This document shows, piece by piece, positions 16,435 through 22,804 of a DNA stretch of 38,711 bases; position 1 is the stretch's first letter; each line of letters starts with the position of its first letter. The notes beneath the pieces are model-generated. The model was not told the DNA's origin. It did no database searches and worked only from the letters and a program-made list of their open reading frames with translations. The position numbers and the translations under genes were made by a program. Source of the stretch: JAZUOT01 sp045604805 (GTDB taxonomy: Bacteria; Bacillota; Clostridia; Oscillospirales; Acutalibacteraceae). The stretch is taken from NCBI GenBank assembly GCA_045604805.1, contig JAZUOT010000045.1, forward strand, positions 1 to 38,711, written 5' to 3'.

Positions 16435-17757
16435 TTATTTTTCTCGAATATGTTTCATTCTTCTTGTGGTATTTCTATTTTTTATCTGAAGGATCCTTAT
16501 AAAGATAAAAACAATAATTACTAGAAGCCAAAACCAAAACGAAGTGAAAGCTAATTTTATCAAATGAAGCACATAGAGATATCCATTCCTATCAACAGGA
16601 TTATTAGGACAAAGATTTGTAACTGCTATTTCTTCACCTTGATAATACACTTTTGCAGTCCCTACCACATCAGTCGTTTTGAGAGGCGCATATAGAGTAT
16701 CAGGAGAATTTACTTCCGAGTAACTGATATCCGAAATTTTCGCCCCTTTTGGCAAAAGAACTGTAAAATCCTTTTCTGGAATAAGGACAATTTTGTCTTT
16801 ATTCCATGTTAATTCTAAGTTTACTTCTTTTACTGACTGATACGTTGCTGGTATCCTAAGTAACGAAAAATTTGTAAATACCCAATCATAAAGATTTTTA
16901 CTGTCTAGCATAGCGCCGTTATCATGATTTTTACTTTCAGTGTCTTCCAGATTAGCTCCCAAAGCAACGCAAATATAATCGCAAGCTTCGTTAGATGCTG
17001 ATGTAACTATACAATTTCCAGCTTGATCATGCCAGCCAGCCTTTATCCCTTTTACGTATTTGCTATAATACTTTGTTTCTGCCTTCAACATCATTTTATT
17101 AGTGCTTATAAGATTTCTTTCAGACTGAAGATTAGTCTGAGGTATAGTATGTTTTACTTGTGAGCATATTTCCGTAAATAGCGGTAGCGACATCGCATAA
17201 GAAGTTATTTTATACATATCCTCAGCAGTTGTATAATGCTCGTCATCATGTAATCCCACAGGATTTTTAAAATGAGTATTTTGACACCCTAATTCTGTGG
17301 CTTTATTATTCATCATTTCAACAAATAAATCTATATTATTACTACCGCTGACATAGTTTGCTATTATCATAGCAGCATCATTTCCCGAAGGTACCATCAT
17401 ACAGTTTAGAAGTTCATACATTGAAAGTACTTCTCCATTTTTTATACCTGCAAGAGAACTTTCTGTACCTCGAAGTTTATCAGTTATGTCTTGGGTAACC
17501 GTTACCATGGTTTCATTCAAATCTTTACAATTCTCCACAGCGACTATATAAGTCATTATTTTTGTTGTAGATGCCGGAGCCAATCTTTCTCTTGCATTTT
17601 TTTCATAAACAACTTTTCCGGTATCTGTATTTACCAAATATAAAGATTTACTGTATGTTTCACCTTTATAACTCATCGCATTTGCATCACAAAAATTTAC
17701 AAATACAAAACTATTAATTAAAAATGTCAAAAATATGGCTGTAACTTTTTTAAACAT
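16435..17757 (-). CDS. D-alanyl-D-alanine carboxypeptidase paralogue 1 (S11/DacF-like) with KAG instead of KTG
   Basis: A 440-residue secreted, membrane-anchored penicillin-binding-protein family member. An N-terminal signal sequence (residues 1-26) precedes the S11 domain with STTK at 63-66 (nucleophile Ser63) and SGN at 124-126; the third motif reads K239-A-G instead of KTG. After a beta-domain-like segment there is a C-terminal membrane helix (about 404-423) and a basic tail, where classical DacF proteins have an amphipathic helix. Family enzymes trim the terminal D-Ala from peptidoglycan stem peptides in the vegetative wall or spore cortex. It lies 70 bases after its close paralogue. The C-terminus may be truncated by one missing base (see findings). 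Confidence 0.85.
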   Translation of the reverse strand: MFKKVTAIFLTFLINSFVFVNFCDANAMSYKGETYSKSLYLVNTDTGKVVYEKNARERLAPASTTKIMTYIVAVENCKDLNETMVTVTQDITDKLRGTESSLAGIKNGEVLSMYELLNCMMVPSGNDAAMIIANYVSGSNNIDLFVEMMNNKATELGCQNTHFKNPVGLHDDEHYTTAEDMYKITSYAMSLPLFTEICSQVKHTIPQTNLQSERNLISTNKMMLKAETKYYSKYVKGIKAGWHDQAGNCIVTSASNEACDYICVALGANLEDTESKNHDNGAMLDSKNLYDWVFTNFSLLRIPATYQSVKEVNLELTWNKDKIVLIPEKDFTVLLPKGAKISDISYSEVNSPDTLYAPLKTTDVVGTAKVYYQGEEIAVTNLCPNNPVDRNGYLYVLHLIKLAFTSFWFWLLVIIVFIFIRILQIKNRNTTRRMKHIREK

Positions 17758-17827
17758 TTATTTTCATCCTTACAATAAAATAAATAATTAATACACTGTG
17801 TTTACAGCAAGTTTTTAAATTAAGGGT

Positions 17828-19135
17828 TTATTCCAAACTAAAATTGTTACAATATAAATAATTTTTCTTAACTAACAATTTGATTTTACAAGCCAATAAT
17901 AGAACAATGCTAGATATTGCTAGGAAGATAAACTTATATTTTTTTACTATAAACTTAATTAATAACAATATTTTCATAATATTACTTCGATAAACTAAAT
18001 TCACATCAACAAGTTTTCTGCCTTCATAACCAAGCACTGCTTTGCCTATAATCTGTCCTTGTTTTGCATTGCTTATTAAATTTTTATTTATTTCTACGTC
18101 ACATATTTTCACATCTGAAAGCTTCGCATTCTTAGGCAATACAAATTTTAAATCCTCTTTGGGTGCCAAATAAAACTTATTTGTATGGTATTGTGCAAGG
18201 GCAGTTGAATCAATAGTTTTAGAAGATGCAGGTATATTGTAGACATCTAAATTTGAAAAAGCCCACTCATACAAAGATTTACTATTTAGCATTGCATAAT
18301 TTACGTATCTTTTCCCCTCAGAATTTTTGTAAGGCGCACCCATACATACGCACATATATTTATGCCTGCCATTATCAGCAAAGCTAACTATACATCTACC
18401 AGCCTGATCATGCGAACCAGTTTTTATGCCTTTCACATATTTACAGTAATACCTATCTAAATGTTTTAGCATCATAAGATTTGTCGTATCTATTGTTCTT
18501 TTTTTTTGCATGTTTGTCTTCGGAAGAGTGTAAGTTACACTAGAACAAATTTTAGCGAAAAAAGGTAGCTCCATAGCATAATCTGCCATAATATATATAT
18601 CACTGGCAGTGGTATAATGTTCACTATCTGGAAGCCCTGTAACATTTGTAAAATGTGTATCCTCAAGACCTAATTCAAATGCTTTTACATTCATCATATT
18701 GACAAAAGCTTCTATTCCTTCATTACCACCAATATAATCGGCGATCACCATAGCCGCATCAGTCCCAGAAGGTATCATCATACAATTTAGGAGATCATAT
18801 AAACTAAGTTCCTCATTTGCCTTTATTCCTGACATGGAACCTCCACTTCGCTCAAGTTTATCAAGTATTTCTTGCTTAACTTTTGCTTTAGTTCCCTTAA
18901 TATCACTACAATTTTCCACAGCTACTATATATGTCATTATTTTAGTTATAGAGGCTGGAGCTAATCTTTGATGTGCATTTTTTTCATAGACTACTGTGTT
19001 AGTGTCTAAATTTACTAAGTATGCAGATTTACTATAAAGTCTTTCATCAAATTCTGTAGCGTTTATTTTTGTGTTAGGAATAAAAATCAAAACTAACAAA
19101 AAAATTAAAGTTAATATAAATGTTTTTTTTATCAT
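17828..19135 (-). CDS. D-alanyl-D-alanine carboxypeptidase paralogue 2 (S11/DacF-like) with SGT instead of SGN
   Basis: A 435-residue paralogue of the preceding protein, with the same order of parts: signal sequence, S11 domain and a C-terminal membrane helix (about residues 400-418). Active-site motifs are SITK at 62-65 and KTG at 238-240, but the middle motif is SGT (123-125), with Thr where nearly all family members have Asn. Long identical stretches with paralogue 1 (ENCxDxx, SLYDLLNCMM versus SMYELLNCMM, KYVKGIK) show tandem duplication followed by divergence. It sits 30 bases after the Wzz/BY-kinase-like gene and so shares its promoter. Whether the Asn-to-Thr change abolishes activity is not known. 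Confidence 0.85.
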   Translation of the reverse strand: MIKKTFILTLIFLLVLIFIPNTKINATEFDERLYSKSAYLVNLDTNTVVYEKNAHQRLAPASITKIMTYIVAVENCSDIKGTKAKVKQEILDKLERSGGSMSGIKANEELSLYDLLNCMMIPSGTDAAMVIADYIGGNEGIEAFVNMMNVKAFELGLEDTHFTNVTGLPDSEHYTTASDIYIMADYAMELPFFAKICSSVTYTLPKTNMQKKRTIDTTNLMMLKHLDRYYCKYVKGIKTGSHDQAGRCIVSFADNGRHKYMCVCMGAPYKNSEGKRYVNYAMLNSKSLYEWAFSNLDVYNIPASSKTIDSTALAQYHTNKFYLAPKEDLKFVLPKNAKLSDVKICDVEINKNLISNAKQGQIIGKAVLGYEGRKLVDVNLVYRSNIMKILLLIKFIVKKYKFIFLAISSIVLLLACKIKLLVKKNYLYCNNFSLE

Positions 19136-19165
19136 AGATACTTTCCACGTTTACAAAAGGAACAG

Positions 19166-20524
19166 CTAAGAAATATTACTATAAGAAAAAGTTTTCTTTT
19201 CTTCGCTCCAAGGGACATTATCTCTATCGTACATGTTAAATATTGTACCTATGATTCTGACACCACAATTTTGTAGTTGTGCTTTAGCAGCAAGCACATT
19301 ATTTTTAGTAGTTAACTCCTGCGCAACTACCAATATTGCTGCATCCACATAACGTCCTACAGCACTGGCATCAGCAACTATATTGACCGGCGGAACATTG
19401 CACAAAACATAGTCATAGTGCGTCGAAAGCGATTCTAGTAACTTTCGCATATTATCTCCATAGATAATTTCACAGTCCTCTTTATGTTTAGAACCAGATA
19501 ATAATACATCAATACCCAAATCACTTTTTGTCATAATACAGTCTTTGAGAGATGCATTACCGTTCAATATATCACTTAAACCAGGCTGATTTTCCTGCAG
19601 ATTTAAATATTTGTACATAACACCCTTAGTCGAACTACAGTCCAAAACTATTACCTTGTGTCCAAATTTAGATAAAGAACTTCCCAAATCAATAGCTACC
19701 GTGGTCTTCCCTTCCATTGGCTGACTTCCTGCAAGCATGATGATCTTCGAATCAGCACATTTTTGTTCTATCGCGCATTTAAGGTTTACACACAAGAGAT
19801 TATACGCTTCAACAAAAGAACTACATTTCGTTCTATCTAAGTTGAGCAGCTTTCCATCAGAAACATTTTTTACTTTTGGTATAGACGATAAAATCGGCAG
19901 ATTTAATTCTTCAATCAATTCACTCTGTGACTTGAAAACATTGTATTTATATTTTTTATAAAGTACATACAGTACACTAAGAAACATACCAGCTAAACCC
20001 GAGAATAAAGTATATTTTAATTTATCCGGAGATATAGGCTTTTTACTGAAGGTAGGAGTAGAAATCAGGTTGATTTTTTTCTCCCCTAAGTCTTTTTGCA
20101 TTTTTTGCGGTACGACAAAAATAATCTCAGACAAAATTTGCTTGGCTTCTTCAGATGAATATGCTTTCACTCTCAATGTAATAGCTGCAGTACTTTTGTT
20201 AACTTCAACAGTTACTTTGCTTCTTAAGCTTTCGACAGTATAGGCCAGTCCCAAATTGTCTGTAACAGTCTGTAAAACTTCATCATCTACAAGCATATTA
20301 GAATATGCCTGTGCTTGCGTAGAAGTTATACTATCACCCTTACTCGTACTTACTAAAATTTCAGAACTTGCACCATACACAGGTACTATTAAGAATTCAG
20401 CAACACAATATCCTAACAATAAAGATATAATGAACGTCAATAATATCACACGTATATTTTTCCATATCACATAGAAAATTTCCTTTATATCTATGACAAT
20501 TTCTCTATCCATATTTTGTTCCAT
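19166..20524 (-). CDS. Polysaccharide co-polymerase (Wzz) fused to a degenerate BY-kinase-like ATPase domain
   Basis: A 452-residue inner-membrane protein. The Wzz part has helix 1 (about 25-47), an external loop, a proline-containing PISPDKLKY segment and helix 2 (about 171-189). The cytoplasmic MinD-like domain has Walker A AGSQPMEGKTT (265-275). The Walker A' reads VIVLDCSSTK: Asp295 is kept but the second Asp is Ser297 and Arg is Thr299. The Walker B reads VLCNVPP, with Asn376 where active BY-kinases have Asp. The C-terminus has a single Tyr (FSYSNIS), not the usual Tyr cluster. Wzc/CapAB proteins control chain length in capsule or exopolysaccharide export; this one has no glycosyltransferase neighbours and is transcribed with two D,D-carboxypeptidases, so its substrate is unclear. 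Confidence 0.85.
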   Translation of the reverse strand: MEQNMDREIVIDIKEIFYVIWKNIRVILLTFIISLLLGYCVAEFLIVPVYGASSEILVSTSKGDSITSTQAQAYSNMLVDDEVLQTVTDNLGLAYTVESLRSKVTVEVNKSTAAITLRVKAYSSEEAKQILSEIIFVVPQKMQKDLGEKKINLISTPTFSKKPISPDKLKYTLFSGLAGMFLSVLYVLYKKYKYNVFKSQSELIEELNLPILSSIPKVKNVSDGKLLNLDRTKCSSFVEAYNLLCVNLKCAIEQKCADSKIIMLAGSQPMEGKTTVAIDLGSSLSKFGHKVIVLDCSSTKGVMYKYLNLQENQPGLSDILNGNASLKDCIMTKSDLGIDVLLSGSKHKEDCEIIYGDNMRKLLESLSTHYDYVLCNVPPVNIVADASAVGRYVDAAILVVAQELTTKNNVLAAKAQLQNCGVRIIGTIFNMYDRDNVPWSEEKKTFSYSNIS

Positions 20525-20565
20525 CAGTACTTTCTACCTCACATGCAAATAAATCAACATAGGAT

Positions 20566-20594
20566 ATTCTATCATTTATATCTTGTATTATCAA
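20566..20594 (-). promoter_or_regulatory. Sigma-A-type promoter of the Wzz-carboxypeptidase operon
   Basis: Minus strand TTGATA (20589-20594), 17-base spacer, TAGAAT (20566-20571): each hexamer matches consensus at five of six positions. It lies about 40 bases before the Wzz gene start. A vegetative promoter suggests the operon acts in growing cells rather than in the spore compartment. Confidence 0.6.
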
Positions 20595-20842
20595 ACAATA
20601 CTTCACAAAGGCCACGCAAAACACAATAAAGAGAGGTATTTGATTTTCTGAGCTCTTAGAATTTTTTAGATGTTTATATATCCGCAAAATTTTTATTAAT
20701 GTTTTTTTTCATAATTTTACCTTTGACAGAAACTTGTTTTTTTATTTTAATTCTTAATTTTCATCTATAATTTCATCTAAACACTCGACAAGCGAACATC
20801 CAAAATTTGCCGTATGTATGCGGAAAATCCCATTTTTTTCAC

Positions 20843-20871
20843 TTGCACAACTATGTTATTAATAGTATAAT
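20843..20871 (+). promoter_or_regulatory. Sigma-A-type promoter upstream of the pepV-like gene
   Basis: TTGCAC (20843-20848), 17-base spacer, perfect TATAAT (20866-20871). The start of transcription would be near 20878, giving a leader of about 140 bases before the ATG at 21021. Confidence 0.65.
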
Positions 20872-21020
20872 TGTAAACATGATATTATTTGTTTTTGTTG
20901 TGTGATGTTTTTACTGTTTAAATTGGTGTATATTTTGGTTTTTGTTTTGTAGGGATGCGAAATTTTAATGTGATTTATTAAAAAATACTCAATTTATATT
21001 ATTCCACGGAGGTAGCATGA

Positions 21021-22409
21021 ATGGAAAATTATTTTGGAAATAAAATACTTGCTTACAAGGAAGACATACTTGACGCTTGCAGAGAGATAATAAAAATACC
21101 ATCAGTCGTTGATTTTGATAAGTCTTCAAAAGAAATGCCGTTTGGTCCTGAGGCTTATAAGGCTTTGGAATGGATTTTAAACAAAGCTAAGCAGTTAGGC
21201 TTTACCACTAAAATGTGTTCTAGCAATAAAGCTGGTTATGCCGAATACGGTGAAGGAAAAGATTATGTAGCTGTTGTTGCTCATGTTGATATAGTGCCCG
21301 CTGGCAATGAATGGGATACTAATCCATTTGAATTAATCGAAAAAGATGGTCGTTATTATGCTCGAGGCATTGCTGATGATAAAGGTTCTTGTGTTGTTGC
21401 TCTATATTGCTTAAAAGCTTTAAAAGATTCTGGCGTAATTGGGAAACATAGAATTAGATGTATTTTCGGCTCTGGAGAAGAAGTAAATTCAGATGACATA
21501 TCTTCTTATTTTGACGAAGAACCTTATCCTATAATGTCATTCACGCCTGATTCAGATTACGGTTTATGCAATGCCGAAAAAGGAATATTTAGAGTTAAAA
21601 TAAGCGAAAATGGAAAACCCTATACTGTTGTTAAAGAATTTAAAGCTGGCAATGCTGCAAATTCTGTGCCAGATCGAGCTTTTGCTGTTGTTGAATGTTC
21701 TGATGTTGAATTTAAAAACCTAACTGAAAATATAAAAAAAAGCGACAATAAATTCGAATGCAAAAGAACAGCTGATTGTATAGAAATTACGTCTTTCGGT
21801 AAATCAAGTCACGCTATGGAACCACACAAAGGAATAAATGCTGCTTGTACTTTAATTAATTTGCTTGTTGATTCTTTTGGTGAGCATAAGGTCGGGAAAT
21901 TTTACAGTTTTGTAAATAAATATATTGGTTTTGAAACTGACGGCGCTTCTTTGGGTATAAAATGTCAAGATGAAATTTCCGGTGGACTCACAGTAAATCT
22001 TGGTTTAATAAATATCAAAAATGGAACATGTAATCTAACTCTTGATATGCGTTCTCCTGTAACTTTCGATATCAAGGACATTTATAATAAATTGGAAAAT
22101 ACTATCGCATCTTTAGATTCAATAAGTGTAAAGCTAAGCGATACTGTCGCCCCTTTGTACCAATCAAAAGATTCAGAACTCATAAAAAGACTTTCAAAAT
22201 CCTATAAAACAGTTACTGGTAAAGATATCGAAATATATTCCTGTGGCGGAGGAACTTATGCAAGATCACTAGCTGGTACCGGTGTTGCCTTTGGTCCATC
22301 TTTCTCAGACAACAGCATACATGAAAAAAATGAAAATGTGTTAGCTGATGAGTTTTGGCTTCATTCTGAAATTTGTCTTCAGGCCATGTATGATTTAATG
22401 AAAGGCTAA
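21021..22409 (+). CDS. pepV: M20 family dipeptidase (PepV/Sapep-like)
   Basis: A 462-residue dizinc aminopeptidase that splits dipeptides, often Xaa-His or beta-Ala dipeptides. Metal and catalytic motifs are present: AHVDIVPAG with metal His near residue 87, GIADDKGS with Asp near 118, SGEEVNSDD with the catalytic Glu pair near 153, the TPDSDYGLCNAEKG motif of the PepV group, SSHAMEPHKG, and a C-terminal NSIHEKNE with the last metal His. The ATG at 21021 has a perfect GGAGGT seven bases upstream; an out-of-frame ATG at 21017 overlaps. It is the first gene of the plus-strand run with abrB and secA. Confidence 0.9.
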   Translation: MENYFGNKILAYKEDILDACREIIKIPSVVDFDKSSKEMPFGPEAYKALEWILNKAKQLGFTTKMCSSNKAGYAEYGEGKDYVAVVAHVDIVPAGNEWDTNPFELIEKDGRYYARGIADDKGSCVVALYCLKALKDSGVIGKHRIRCIFGSGEEVNSDDISSYFDEEPYPIMSFTPDSDYGLCNAEKGIFRVKISENGKPYTVVKEFKAGNAANSVPDRAFAVVECSDVEFKNLTENIKKSDNKFECKRTADCIEITSFGKSSHAMEPHKGINAACTLINLLVDSFGEHKVGKFYSFVNKYIGFETDGASLGIKCQDEISGGLTVNLGLINIKNGTCNLTLDMRSPVTFDIKDIYNKLENTIASLDSISVKLSDTVAPLYQSKDSELIKRLSKSYKTVTGKDIEIYSCGGGTYARSLAGTGVAFGPSFSDNSIHEKNENVLADEFWLHSEICLQAMYDLMKG

Positions 22410-22468
22410 GCTTCATCATTTCGCTTTCTTATTGTAAATTTACTATCTTTAAAAGGATTTATAATATC

Positions 22469-22723
22469 GTGAAAAATTTATATTTTCTAAAAAGTATTGA
22501 CACATTAGGCAGAGTAGTAATTCCAAAAGAAGTTCGCAAAAAACTCAATATTGATCACGGTGATCATTTGGAAATAGAAATAAAAGAAGACAAAATTATT
22601 CTTAAAAAACATGATCCTACATGTATATTCTGCAATGCGTCTGATTATATAGTAAATTACAAAGGAAAAAATATATGTCATGATTGTATGCTTCGTATTA
22701 AGTTGTTATTCGGTGAAGATTAA
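22469..22723 (+). CDS. abrB: AbrB-family transcriptional regulator with a C-terminal four-Cys site
   Basis: An 84-residue DNA-binding protein. Residues 6-50 form the AbrB/SpoVT swapped-hairpin domain (LGRVVIPKEVRKKLNI, GDHLEIEIKEDKIILKKH). The tail carries two CxxC pairs (CIFCN near 53-56, CHDC near 72-75) spaced as in clostridial AbrB proteins, probably for one zinc ion. Members of this family repress transition-state and sporulation genes and toxin genes. The start is GTG 22469, where the family N-terminus begins, with AAAAGGA upstream at a long spacing. It is 59 bases after pepV and is followed by a strong hairpin. Confidence 0.85.
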   Translation: MKNLYFLKSIDTLGRVVIPKEVRKKLNIDHGDHLEIEIKEDKIILKKHDPTCIFCNASDYIVNYKGKNICHDCMLRIKLLFGED

Positions 22724-22748
22724 TTAAGTTATATAAAATACACTTTGT

Positions 22749-22786
22749 ATTCACTCTATGGTATTATCTATAGAGTGAATTTTTTT
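22749..22786 (+). terminator. Strong hairpin with T run between abrB and secA (terminator or leader attenuator)
   Basis: An 11-bp perfect stem, ATTCACTCTAT (22749-22759) with ATAGAGTGAAT (22770-22780), loop of 10 bases, then seven T (22780-22786). The very next bases, AGGAG at 22787-22791, are the secA ribosome site. It therefore terminates the abrB transcript or attenuates secA, because there is no room for another promoter between it and secA. Confidence 0.85.
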
Positions 22787-22804
22787 AGGAGATGTTAAAA
22801 GCTA

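Larger units (their letters stand above)
20525..21020. other. 496-bp divergent intergenic region with promoters in both directions
   Basis: This region separates the minus-strand envelope operon from the plus-strand pepV-abrB-secA run. It contains one good vegetative promoter for each side (20566-20594 minus, 20843-20871 plus). The plus-strand transcript would have an untranslated leader of about 140 bases that is unusually T/G-rich on the coding strand; I see no recognised riboswitch in it. A 60-codon minus-strand frame overlapping the Wzz start is not supported. Confidence 0.6.

Noticed and set aside
16281..16502. 73-codon plus-strand hydrophobic frame
   Set aside because: It is antisense to the carboxypeptidase end and its possible tail; hydrophobic products are typical of the complement of Lys/Glu-rich coding DNA.
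20505..20687. 60-codon minus-strand frame overlapping the start of the Wzz gene
   Set aside because: It spans the good vegetative promoter (20566-20594) of that gene, has no ribosome site, and runs into the Wzz coding region in another frame.
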